40,308 bases of DNA from NCBI GenBank assembly GCA_002842875.1, contig PHEF01000056.1, positions 1-40,308 of the forward strand, given 5' to 3'. Made by a program: the position numbers and the translations under genes. Shown piece by piece: positions 19,114 to 27,476 of this stretch; position 1 is the stretch's first letter; each line of letters starts with the position of its first letter. The notes under the pieces were generated by a model. The model was not told the DNA's origin and made no database searches. It saw only the letters and a list, made by a program, of their open reading frames with translations. The DNA comes from Alphaproteobacteria bacterium HGW-Alphaproteobacteria-3. GTDB lineage: Bacteria > Pseudomonadota > Alphaproteobacteria > Parvibaculales > Parvibaculaceae.

Positions 19114-21462
19114 ATGTCATCCCGCAGGACAGGATCGGGGTCTGGAAGGCGCGAGCCCCCGCAAGCGGAGGATGGCTGGACGGTCGTCCGCCGTCCGGGC
19201 CTCGGGCCGGTACGCATTCGCGTCGGCGCGAACGCGCCCGAGGATGAGCCGGAAGAGCCGGAACAGGAAGACGGCGGCGACATGGGACGCTGGGACGACG
19301 ATCACGACGAGCCGCGCCGCATCGAGCCGACTTTCGGCAAGAGCGGCACGCGCAAACCCGCACCCAAAAAACCCCCGAAAAAATCCGCCTCGAAAAAATC
19401 GGCCCCGAAAAAATCAACAGGCCTTCACGCGCCCTCGGCCGATGACCGTCCCGTGCCGCCGCGCGGCTATCGCCCCAAAACATCGTCGCGAAAATCCGCG
19501 TCCCGTTCTCGCGGCGCTGCCGCGTCGCGCAAATCCGGACGCTCGCTTCTCGGCAACGTTGCCTACGGTGCCGCCGTTCTCGCGCTCTGGGGTCTCATCG
19601 CCTTTGGCGGTCTCCTCTTCTGGTACGGGTTGAACCTGCCCGACACTTCGGGCCTCTACAACGTCAAGCACACGCCCTCCGTCTCCATCGTCGCCATCAA
19701 TGGCGAGGCGTTGAGCCATCGCGGCGATCTCAAGGGCAGCTACGCCTCGCTCGGCGATCTGCCGCCTTACGTGCCGCAGGCCGTCCTCGCCACGGAGGAC
19801 CAGCGCTTCTACTGGCATTTCGGCATCGACCCCATCGGCCTCGCCCGCGCCGTCGTCGTGAACTACAGGGCCGGTGCCTATGTGCAGGGTGGCTCCACCA
19901 TCACCCAGCAGCTCGCCAAGAACATCTTCCTTCAGCCCGACCGCACGATCTCGCGCAAGATCGAGGAAATGGTGCTCGCCGTCTGGCTCGAGCTTCGCTT
20001 CACCAAGGAAGAGATCCTGACGCTGTACCTCAACCGCGTCTATTTCGGCGGCGGCGCCTATGGTCTCGAAGCGGCTTCCGAGCGTTTCTTCCGGAAGCCC
20101 GCCCGCGCCCTCACGCTGCCCGAAGCGGCCATGCTCGCCGGCCTGCTGAAGGCGCCGTCGCGCTATTCGCCCACCAACGACATCGACCTCGCGCGCCGGC
20201 GTGCGGGCGTCGTTCTGCAGAACATGGTCAATGCGGGCTACATCTCGCCGCAGGATGCGCACATTGCCAATGTCGCGCCCGCCTCGCTCGAGGGCTACAC
20301 GGCGCGCGGTTCCATCAATTATTTCGTCGACTGGGTGGCCGAAGCGCTTCCCGACTATGCGGGCAAGCCCGACACCGATGTCAGCGTCATCACCACCATC
20401 GACCCCGCGCTCCAGAGCGAAGCGGAACGGATCCTCGCCGAGGTTCTCCAGGTCGAGGGCGGCGCCGTGAATGCCAGCCAGGCCGCCCTCGTCGCCATGA
20501 CGCCGGACGGCGCGGTGCGCGCCATGGTGGGCGGCCGCTCTTATGTGCAGAGCCAGTTCAACCGCGCCGTGCAGGCCAGGCGCCAGCCCGGTTCCGCCTT
20601 CAAGCCCATCGTCTATCTGGCGGCGATGGAAAAGGGCCTCACCCCCGACACGGTGCGCACCGATCGCCCGGTGAATTACGGCGGCTGGGCGCCGGAGAAT
20701 TATTCCGGCCGCTTCGATGGCGACATGACGCTGCGCACCGCGCTCGCCAAATCCGTGAACACCGTCGCCGTGCAGGTCGCGCGCGAAGCCGGCATCCGCA
20801 ATGTCGTCGCCGCCGCGCGCCGCCTCGGCCTTCAGGACGATCTCCCCGCCAATCTTTCGCTCGCGCTCGGCTCGGGCAGCGTGAACCTGCTGGAACTCAC
20901 CGCGGCCTATGCGACATTTGCGAATGGCGGCTATGGCGTCTTGCCCCATGGCATCGAGGAGGTCCGCGCCGGCAGCGGCGAGGAGCTCTACCGCCGCCAG
21001 GGCTCGGGGATAGGCCGCGTCGTCGATCCTCTCGTCGTCGCCGAAATGAACAACATGCTGAAAGCCGTGATGGTCTACGGCACCGGCCGCAACGCCGCGC
21101 TTGGTGCGCGCCCGAGTGCGGGCAAGACGGGCACCAGCCAGGACTTCCGCGATGCCTGGTTCGTCGGCTACACGGCCGATCTCGTCGTCGGCGTCTGGGT
21201 TGGCAACGACAATGGCGCGCCGATGAAAAAGGTCACCGGCGGCACGCTACCCGCGCGCATCTGGCAGGCCTTCATGGAGCGCACGCAGGCAGGCGTCGCC
21301 ATTGCCGACCTGCCCGACGCCGCGCCCGTCGCGACGGCCTCGGCGGCCGATCCCGCGCGCCCCGCCGCGCCGGACGAATATGAGTGGGAACAGCCCGGCT
21401 TCTTCCAGCGGCTTTTCGGCACCGGCGGCGAACCCGCCCTCCGCGTCGGCGGCCGGCGGTAA
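19114..21462 (+). CDS. Class A penicillin-binding protein (PBP1a-type transglycosylase/transpeptidase)
   Basis: Polymerises and cross-links peptidoglycan. Residues 1-140 form a disordered cytoplasmic tail with Lys-Pro-Ser repeats (P-K-K-P-P-K-K-S-A-S-K-K-S-A), followed by one membrane segment near 150-172. The GT51 domain shows A-T-E-D-Q-R-F-Y-W-H-F-G with the catalytic Glu, Q-G-G-S-T-I-T-Q-Q-L-A-K-N and the L-N-R-V-Y-F-G-G-G-A-Y-G region. The transpeptidase domain has S-A-F-K (SxxK), S-V-N (SxN) and G-K-T-G-T-S. 782 residues, complete. The lysine-rich tail is longer than in most PBP1a proteins. A CtrA-type site lies upstream. Confidence 0.94.
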   Translation: MSSRRTGSGSGRREPPQAEDGWTVVRRPGLGPVRIRVGANAPEDEPEEPEQEDGGDMGRWDDDHDEPRRIEPTFGKSGTRKPAPKKPPKKSASKKSAPKKSTGLHAPSADDRPVPPRGYRPKTSSRKSASRSRGAAASRKSGRSLLGNVAYGAAVLALWGLIAFGGLLFWYGLNLPDTSGLYNVKHTPSVSIVAINGEALSHRGDLKGSYASLGDLPPYVPQAVLATEDQRFYWHFGIDPIGLARAVVVNYRAGAYVQGGSTITQQLAKNIFLQPDRTISRKIEEMVLAVWLELRFTKEEILTLYLNRVYFGGGAYGLEAASERFFRKPARALTLPEAAMLAGLLKAPSRYSPTNDIDLARRRAGVVLQNMVNAGYISPQDAHIANVAPASLEGYTARGSINYFVDWVAEALPDYAGKPDTDVSVITTIDPALQSEAERILAEVLQVEGGAVNASQAALVAMTPDGAVRAMVGGRSYVQSQFNRAVQARRQPGSAFKPIVYLAAMEKGLTPDTVRTDRPVNYGGWAPENYSGRFDGDMTLRTALAKSVNTVAVQVAREAGIRNVVAAARRLGLQDDLPANLSLALGSGSVNLLELTAAYATFANGGYGVLPHGIEEVRAGSGEELYRRQGSGIGRVVDPLVVAEMNNMLKAVMVYGTGRNAALGARPSAGKTGTSQDFRDAWFVGYTADLVVGVWVGNDNGAPMKKVTGGTLPARIWQAFMERTQAGVAIADLPDAAPVATASAADPARPAAPDEYEWEQPGFFQRLFGTGGEPALRVGGRR

Positions 21463-21485
21463 GGCGGCGCCTGGCGCGCTTCCCA

Positions 21486-21527
21486 CCCTCCCCGAGGGGA
21501 GGGTCGAAAAATTCCATGAATTTTTCG
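21486..21527. terminator. Two hairpins between convergent PBP and transporter genes
   Basis: CCCTCCCC-GA-GGGGAGGG at 21486-21503, then CGAAAAATTC-CAT-GAATTTTTCG at 21505-21527. Both are perfect inverted repeats in the 76-base convergent gap and probably end transcription from both sides. The first has the look of a common alphaproteobacterial repeat. Confidence 0.6.
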
Positions 21528-21538
21528 GGGCGGGGGCT

Positions 21539-22729
21539 CTATGTGAGTCCCTGCCTCTTCCTTCCGCTCATCGCGATTGCAAACGTCGTCACGCCCATCG
21601 CCGCGATGGTGCCGACCATCGGCATCGCGCTCGCATCGGCGCCATGCCCCACATAAAGCCCGGCAAGCGCCCCCGCGACCGATTGCAGGAAGCCGAGCAG
21701 CGACGAGGCCGTGCCCGCAATATCGGGAAACGGCGTCAGCGCGCCCGCCATCGCCTGCGGCATGGTCGCGCCCATCGCAAAACCGTAAATCACGATCGGA
21801 GCCACGATGCCGAGCGCGGATGGCGTGGTGAGAAGCCCCGTCAGCATGAGAAGCCCGCCCAGCGCCGCGCAGAAACCGCCAAAGCGCAGCGTCGCGTCGA
21901 TGCCTAAGCGGCGCACGAGCCTTCCGCCCGTCAGCGAACCCGCGACATAGCCGCCCGCCATCGCGCCGAAGCAAAGCCCGTAGGCAATAGGCGAATAGCC
22001 GTAGAGCCCCTGCAGCACGAAGGACGAACCGGAGACGAAGGCGAAGAGCCCGCAAAAGGCGGCGCTCGCGATGGCGAGATATTTGAGGAAGCGCCGGTCG
22101 GCGATCAGCCGGCGATAGGCGCGGAGAATGGCGAGCGGCGCCGCGCTCTGCCGCCGCGCGGCCGGCAGCGTCTCGTTGAGGTTCACCGCCACCATGAAGG
22201 TGAGCACCGCGCCGAAGGCGCCCATCGCGATGAAGTTCGCCTTCCAGCCATAGACATCCTGCACCACGCCGCCAAGCATCGGCGCGAGTGCGGGCACGAG
22301 CCCCATGATAGCCGCCATCCGGGCGAGCATCTGGCCGGCATCCGCGCCTTCATAGAGGTCGCGCACGATGGCGCGCGCGAGAACCACGGAAGCGCCGCCG
22401 CCCACCGCCTGCAGGATGCGCGCGAGAATGAGCTGGTCGATGGTCGCCACGAAGAGCGAGGCGAAGCATCCCGCCATGTAGAGCAGGAAGCCGCCGATCA
22501 GCACGGGCCTGCGCCCATGGCGGTCGGCCAGCGGCCCGTAGAAGAGCTGCGATCCGGCAAAGGCGATGAGATGGGCGCTCAGCGTGATCTGCACCGTGCC
22601 CGCATCGGCGCTGAAATCGCGCGCGATGTCGGGCAGCGACGGCAGATACATGTCGGTCGACAAGGGACCGACCGCCGTCAGCGACGCCAGGAACACGGTG
22701 AAAGCCGCCGTGCCGGGCGTGAGTTTCAT
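21539..22729 (-). CDS. Bcr/CflA-family multidrug efflux transporter (MFS)
   Basis: 396 residues with about 12 hydrophobic membrane segments. The N terminus has P-L-S-T-D-M-Y-L-P-S-L-P in the first loop, the Bcr/CflA signature, and the second loop has Y-G-P-L-A-D-R-H-G-R-R-P-V, the MFS A-motif; L-A-R-I-L-Q-A-V-G-G-G is the drug/H+ antiporter segment. Likely a proton-driven exporter of drugs or small metabolites; the substrate cannot be told. Its ATG overlaps the stop of the upstream metallopeptidase (ATGA), so they are coupled. Confidence 0.92.
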   Translation of the reverse strand: MKLTPGTAAFTVFLASLTAVGPLSTDMYLPSLPDIARDFSADAGTVQITLSAHLIAFAGSQLFYGPLADRHGRRPVLIGGFLLYMAGCFASLFVATIDQLILARILQAVGGGASVVLARAIVRDLYEGADAGQMLARMAAIMGLVPALAPMLGGVVQDVYGWKANFIAMGAFGAVLTFMVAVNLNETLPAARRQSAAPLAILRAYRRLIADRRFLKYLAIASAAFCGLFAFVSGSSFVLQGLYGYSPIAYGLCFGAMAGGYVAGSLTGGRLVRRLGIDATLRFGGFCAALGGLLMLTGLLTTPSALGIVAPIVIYGFAMGATMPQAMAGALTPFPDIAGTASSLLGFLQSVAGALAGLYVGHGADASAMPMVGTIAAMGVTTFAIAMSGRKRQGLT

Positions 22730-23535
22730 CTGCCCGCGGAGTTTCCGCGGCCGCCCGCGAAAAGTCCGACAGGGTCGGCGCCGAAACGGTGCAGGCCCGG
22801 CCCGTTGATTTCGAGCCAGCGCTTGGCGGGCTCGTAGTTCGGGATCGCGTCCTCGACCAGCCCCCAGAAGCGCGGTCCGTGATTCATGTGCCGCAGATGC
22901 GCCACTTCATGCGCCGCCACATAGTCGAGCACATAGGAGGGCGCGAGGATGAGCCGCCACGAGAACGACAGCGCCCGCGTCGGCGAGCACGATCCCCAGC
23001 GCGTTGTCGTGTCGCGCACGGTGATGCGCGAGGGACGCACGCCGAAGAGTTCGGCATAGAAGAGCACCCGGTCGTTGAGTTCGTCGCGCGCCTTCCCCTT
23101 CAGCCAGTCCGTCACCCGCCGCTGCACGAAATCGGGATGCCCGGTCACCCGGATCTCCGGAAACCCGCCCGTCTCCGCGCCCCGCACCCGCCAGACCGGA
23201 CCCTTCATCACCGCGTCCTCGCGCCGCACGCCGGCATAGCGCACCACATGTTCCTTGCCGCGATAGGGAATACGCGCGCCGTTCTTGAAGGGAACGGGCG
23301 CCGGCACCTGGTGCAGCCGCTCCGCGATCCATTCGCGCTGCTCGCGCGCGAAAAGGAGCGCCTTGCCGAGGTTCCGCCGCGATGGTGTCGTGACAAGCAC
23401 CGAGCCCGCCGCCAGATCGACGCGGACGATCATGCGCTTGGCGCGCGGATTATGCTTCACTGTAACGGGCACCGTCCGTCCGTCGATCTGCATGTAGTCG
23501 AGATGGAGCGAGGCGGGTTTCACGTGTTTGTTCAT
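22726..23535 (-). CDS. YgjP-like M48-type zinc metallopeptidase
   Basis: 269 residues. H-E-V-A-H at about 209-213 with a following H-M-N-H-G-P-R-F-W is the zinc-binding pattern of the YgjP/SprT-like group (DUF45), and T-T-R-W-G-S-C-S ahead of it is the group's conserved segment. No membrane segment or signal is visible, so a cytosolic protein is likely. The physiological substrate is unknown in the family. The start M-N-K-H-V-K-P is chosen from homology expectations; its ribosome site is weak, and in-frame sequence upstream looks non-coding. It overlaps the Bcr/CflA gene by four bases. Confidence 0.85.
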   Translation of the reverse strand: MNKHVKPASLHLDYMQIDGRTVPVTVKHNPRAKRMIVRVDLAAGSVLVTTPSRRNLGKALLFAREQREWIAERLHQVPAPVPFKNGARIPYRGKEHVVRYAGVRREDAVMKGPVWRVRGAETGGFPEIRVTGHPDFVQRRVTDWLKGKARDELNDRVLFYAELFGVRPSRITVRDTTTRWGSCSPTRALSFSWRLILAPSYVLDYVAAHEVAHLRHMNHGPRFWGLVEDAIPNYEPAKRWLEINGPGLHRFGADPVGLFAGGRGNSAGR

Positions 23536-23649
23536 GCTGCGGTCGAGCCCAACGCCCCTTGGGCAGCCGCCGGTTCCGGCTGCGGCCCGATGGGGGATGA
23601 CGACGGTCTGGTCATTCCTGTCCGAAGGCAAAAGAGATAGGGTCGAATC

Positions 23650-24003
23650 ATGTCAAGGATGCCACGATTTCATTTCGCTTTCGCGTTCGATTTCCATGGC
23701 CACCAGATCGTCGCCCATCTCGCGCCCCGGCGCGAGGGGGCCGATGTCCCGGCGGCGGAAATCGCCAACCCCGTCGATGGCGACGAGGTTCCCGTTCCTC
23801 ATTTCGGCCTGATCCTCGGCTGGGAGGCGTGGCATGAACTGGCCGCGCGCCTCAAGGCCGGCGGCATCCGCTTCGTCATCGAGCCGCATATCCGCTTCAA
23901 GGGAAAACCCGGCGAGCAGGCGACCATGTTCTTCCGCGACCCGTCCGGCAACGCGCTTGAATTCAAGGCCTTCCAGGACGAGGCGCAGATCTTCGCGAAG
24001 TGA
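23650..24003 (+). CDS. VOC-superfamily (glyoxalase/bleomycin-resistance fold) protein, internally shortened
   Basis: 117 residues. The retained part has [20 protein letters not shown], and the C-terminal [13 protein letters not shown] metal-site strand. Homologues begin with FHLAF..[24 protein letters not shown] and about 145 residues; here H-F-A-F-A is joined to F-D-F-H-G-H, so about 28 residues of the first beta-alpha-beta module, with its metal ligand, are missing in frame at about 23683-23688. Activity unknown. It converges on phaZ with six bases between stops. Confidence 0.82.
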   Translation: MSRMPRFHFAFAFDFHGHQIVAHLAPRREGADVPAAEIANPVDGDEVPVPHFGLILGWEAWHELAARLKAGGIRFVIEPHIRFKGKPGEQATMFFRDPSGNALEFKAFQDEAQIFAK

Positions 24004-24009
24004 GCGGCC

Positions 24010-25248
24010 TCAGCGCTTGGCGTGCCGGCTCATGAACGCCCGCACGCGCGGCGCGATCTCGCTGTTCCAGCGCGACCCGTTGAAGACGCCGTAATGGCCG
24101 ACGCCAGTCTGTTCCCAATGCGTCTTCATCGCCTCGGGCAGCTTGGTGCAGAGCTTGTGCGCGGCCTTCGTCTGGCCGACGCCGGAAATATCGTCCTTCT
24201 CGCCCTCGACGGTCATCAGCGCCGTCTTCGTGATCGCCTCCGGCCGCACCGGCTTGCCGCGATGGGTGAACTCGCCTTTGGGCAGCGAATGCTTCACGAA
24301 GACCTCGTCCACCGTCTGCAGGTAGAACTCCGCCGTCATGTCCATGACCGAGAGATACTCGTCGTAGAACTCGCGATGCTTCTCCGCGCTGTCGCCGTCG
24401 CCGTCCACCATGTGATCGAAATAGTTCCAGTGCGCGTCCATGTGCCGGTCGAGGTTCATCGCCATGAAGCCCGAAAGCTGCACGAATCCCGGATAGACGC
24501 GGCGCATGAAGCCCGGATGCGGCCAGGGCACGGTCGTGAGGACGTTGCGCTCGTACCATTCGGTGCCGCGTTCGGTCGCAAGCCGGTTCACTTCGGTCGG
24601 GCTTTCGCGCGTGTCGATCGGCCCGCCCATCAGCGTCATGCTGAGCGGCACGTAAGCATCGTCATTGTCGTGCATTGCGGCAACGGCCGCGAAGACCGGC
24701 ACCGAAGGCTGGCAGACGGCGAGCAGGTGCACGTCGGGGCCAAGCTCGTGGCACATGTCGATCACATAGTCGATGTAGTCGTCGAGGTCGAAAGTGCCTT
24801 CCGTGAACGGAACCTTGCGCGCGTCCTCCCAGTCGGTGATGTAGACCTCGTTATGGGGCAGCATGGCTTCGACCGTGCCGCGAAGCAGCGTCGCATAATG
24901 GCCGGACAGCGGCGCAACGATGAGCAGCTTCTGTTGCGGCGCGACGTCCTTCATCGCGGCCGGCTCGCGCTCGAAATGGACGATCCGGCAGAAAGGACGT
25001 TCCCAGACGATCTTCTCCGTGACCGGCACGGGCTTGCCATCCACGGTCGTCTCGTGAAGTCCGAAAGCCGGCTTGCCGTAGCGTCGCGTCGTCGTCTCGA
25101 AAACATCGATGGCGGCAGCGAGCGTCTTGTGCACGGTCGTCTCGGCAAAGGGGTTGAGCGGATGGCGAAGCGCCCAGAGGCTCATTTCCGCGGCGGCCCT
25201 GAAGGGCGCCACGGCGGCATGGTTCAGCTCGTAGAAATGATACAGCAC
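24010..25248 (-). CDS. phaZ: Intracellular polyhydroxyalkanoate (PHB) depolymerase
   Basis: Breaks down stored polyhydroxybutyrate granules. 412 residues with the family's alpha/beta-hydrolase features: P-L-S-G-H-Y-A-T-L-L-R-G-T, the lipase-box-like A-V-C-Q-P-S-V with Cys179 as nucleophile (a cysteine as in Ralstonia PhaZ1), L-M-G-G-P-I-D-T-R, V-E-G-E-K-D-D-I-S-G with the acidic residue, and G-V-G-H-Y-G-V-F-N-G with the histidine. Full length. The 236-base upstream region holds a TTGC-GCAA palindrome, a 17-bp inverted repeat and a Pho-box-like array, suggesting control by carbon storage and perhaps phosphate. Confidence 0.93.
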   Translation of the reverse strand: MLYHFYELNHAAVAPFRAAAEMSLWALRHPLNPFAETTVHKTLAAAIDVFETTTRRYGKPAFGLHETTVDGKPVPVTEKIVWERPFCRIVHFEREPAAMKDVAPQQKLLIVAPLSGHYATLLRGTVEAMLPHNEVYITDWEDARKVPFTEGTFDLDDYIDYVIDMCHELGPDVHLLAVCQPSVPVFAAVAAMHDNDDAYVPLSMTLMGGPIDTRESPTEVNRLATERGTEWYERNVLTTVPWPHPGFMRRVYPGFVQLSGFMAMNLDRHMDAHWNYFDHMVDGDGDSAEKHREFYDEYLSVMDMTAEFYLQTVDEVFVKHSLPKGEFTHRGKPVRPEAITKTALMTVEGEKDDISGVGQTKAAHKLCTKLPEAMKTHWEQTGVGHYGVFNGSRWNSEIAPRVRAFMSRHAKR

Positions 25249-25313
25249 GCTTTACCTCGCTTCGCTCGAGGGCCTCGCCAGGTGGCCGAGACCCGATCCC
25301 GCCCCGCGCTCTT

Positions 25314-25332
25314 CATGTTGCGGCGCAACATG
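25314..25332. promoter_or_regulatory. 19-bp palindrome upstream of phaZ
   Basis: CATGTTGCG-G-CGCAACATG is a perfect inverted repeat, 66 bases before the phaZ start. TGC-N3-GCA cores are reminiscent of sites described for the PHB regulator PhaR, but that link is inference. Confidence 0.45.
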
Positions 25333-25407
25333 GAATGTAGGCGGCGCCTGCCGCTGCACCAAGAGATTTCTCTGGATATGGTTACGGAAAATTTCACAGG
25401 ACGGCTG

Positions 25408-25446
25408 CGAAACGTCACGAAGGGAAATCCCCTTCGTGACGTTTCG
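25408..25446. repeat. Perfect 17-bp inverted repeat between leuA and phaZ
   Basis: Arms CGAAACGTCACGAAGGG (25408-25424) and CCCTTCGTGACGTTTCG (25430-25446) with loop AAATC. It lies about 40 bases past the leuA stop and could be its terminator, though no T run follows; or an operator for phaZ, since its right arm overlaps the Pho-box-like array. Confidence 0.7.
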
Positions 25447-25466
25447 GTGACATTTCGATGACAGTC
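25433..25466 (-). promoter_or_regulatory. Second Pho-box-like array, upstream of phaZ
   Basis: On the minus strand CTGTCAT, ATGTCAC, ACGTCAC at 11-bp spacing with CGAA spacers. The 19 bases TGACATTTCGATGACAGTC (25448-25466) are identical to 1601-1619, and the flanking TTCGTGAC is also kept at the same spacing. Confidence 0.5.
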
Positions 25467-25484
25467 GGCCGGAAAACGGGCGAC

Positions 25485-27136
25485 TTATCCCTCACCGCCG
25501 CAGAGCCGCGCCCATTCCTCGCGCGGCCGTTTGGCCGCCGCGCGGTTCGCGCCCGAGATCATCGCCTTGAACGAAGCGGTGATGATGTTCGGGTCGATCC
25601 CGACGCCGAAGAGGTCGCCCGGATGCGCCGGGTCCGCCACTTCCATGAAGGCGACGGCCTTCGCGTCGGTGCCCGAGCCGATCGAATGCTCCTCGAAGTG
25701 ACGAAGCTCGACGCCGAGCTTCAGCGCGCTCATGGCCGCGTCGATCGGACCGTTGCCGAAGCCTTCGAGCTGTTCTTCCTTGCCGAAGCGCCGTACACGG
25801 ATTTTAACGCCCTGCTTGCCGCCCTCGTCGAACAGCGTATGCGAGACGTATTCGATGGGCTCTTTCCGGGAAATATATTCCTTCTCGAAAATCGCCCAGA
25901 TATCGGCGGCGCGCACTTCCTTGCCGCTGTCATCCGTCACGCGCTGGACGGCCTGGCTGAATTCGACCTGCAATCTCCGCGGCAGGCGGAGGTCGTACTC
26001 CGTTTCGAGAAGATAGGAGACGCCGCCCTTGCCGGACTGGCTGTTCACGCGAATGATCGATTCGTAGCTGCGTCCGAGATCTTTCGGATCGAGCGGCAGA
26101 TAGGGCACCTGCCAGATGTCGCCGTCCTTGTAGGCTGCGAGCCCCTTCTTGATCGCATCCTGATGCGAACCCGAAAAGGCCGTGAACACGAGGTCGCCGA
26201 CATAAGGATGACGCGGATGGATCGGCAGTTGCGTGCAGTACTCCGCCGTGCGCGCGACTTCGTTGATCTGCGAGAAATCGAGCCCCGGATCGATGCCCTG
26301 GCTGTAGAGATTGAGCGCCAGCGTCACGAGATCGACATTGCCCGTGCGCTCGCCATTGCCGAACAGACAGCCTTCGACGCGATCGGCGCCCGCCATCACG
26401 GCAAGCTCCGCCGCCGCCACCGCCGTGCCCCGGTCGTTATGCGGGTGTACGGACAGAATGATGCCGTCGCGCCGTTCGAGATTGCGGTGCATCCATTCGA
26501 TCTGGTCGGCATAGATGTTCTCTTGCGATCCGGTCCCGCTTCCCAGATTTCGGTCACCGCGTCGACGACTTCCTTTGCGAAGTCGAGTTCCGTTCCCGAA
26601 AAGACTTCCGGACTGTACTGGAACGTCCAGTTCGTCTCCGGCATCGTCGAGGCGATTTCCCTGATCTGGTGTGCGCTCTCCGTCGCGATCGCCTTCACGC
26701 CCTGCTTGCCTTGCTGAAACACGACTTCGCGGAAGTTCGGCGCCGTCGCGTTGTAGACATGGACGATCGCATTCTTGGCGCCCTTCAGGCTTTCCATCGT
26801 GCGCGCAATGAGTTCGGGCCGCGCCTGCGTCAGCACTTCGATCTTCACGTCGTCGGGCGCATAGCCGCCTTCCACGAGCTTGCGGATGAAACCGAAGTCG
26901 GTGTCGGAGGCGGAAGGGAAGCCTGCTTCGATTTCCTTGAAGCCGATCCTCACGAGCATCTCGAACATGCGGAGCTTGCGTTCCGCGTTCATCGGCTCGA
27001 ATAGCGCCTGGTTGCCGTCCCGGAGATCGGTGCTCATCCAGATCGGCGGTTTTTCGATTGTTTTCGACGGCCATTGCCGGTCGGGCAGGTCGACCGGCTT
27101 GAAGGCTCGGTATTTGATGGCGGGGTTCTTCAACAT
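25485..27136 (-). pseudogene. leuA: 2-isopropylmalate synthase, frameshifted by a short internal deletion
   Basis: First committed enzyme of leucine synthesis, condensing acetyl-CoA with 2-oxoisovalerate. N-terminal part from M-L-K-N-P-A-I-K-Y (27136): [11 protein letters not shown] with the metal-binding Asp, [11 protein letters not shown]-terminal part in another frame: [18 protein letters not shown] with the metal-binding HxH, the leucine-feedback domain and the end at 25485. At 26519-26526 the reading passes from G-P-D-R-K directly to N-I-Y-A-D-Q; the usual VILNLPATVE..TP segment of about 16 residues is missing. Both halves are otherwise clean and match the long (type 2) LeuA. Confidence 0.87.
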
Positions 27137-27476
27137 CGGTTTTCTCGCATCTTCAACGCGGGAGCGCACAGGCCAATGTCGGCATGTCGCTCGCGCGGCG
27201 CAAAGGGAAATTCAGGTATCTATGGGTGAGGTGGATCTGTTTTCTGCGCTCAAGCGCAGAGAAGCGCGCCCCGAAGAGCGAGCTCAAGGCCAAGCTTGCG
27301 GCCGAAATCGATATGCGCATCGCGATCCATGCGCGGAACATAGGCGGATGTCCGAAAACCGTCAAGATACGGATAATTGCGGTGGGCCTCCTCCGGTCCT
27401 GAAGAATCCGGTTGACGGTTGCCCGGCCCCGGGATCATGGTTTTTCCCATATTCCAGCTCCATGGGGGGTTCCCAG
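27137..27476. other. Divergent leuA / outer-membrane-protein spacer, no confident gene
   Basis: 340 bases. A short open frame on the plus strand from 27184 to 27402 (72 codons) and one in frame with the next gene from 27222 can be read, but neither shows a recognisable family, ribosome site or composition unlike its surroundings. The space must hold the leuA promoter; I see no clear -10/-35 pair and no obvious leucine-rich leader peptide. Confidence 0.4.

Noticed and set aside
26880..27476. In-frame N-terminal extension of the outer-membrane-like protein to about 708 residues
   Set aside because: It overlaps leuA on the other strand and would bury the signal peptide; ATG 27477 has a ribosome site followed directly by a signal sequence.
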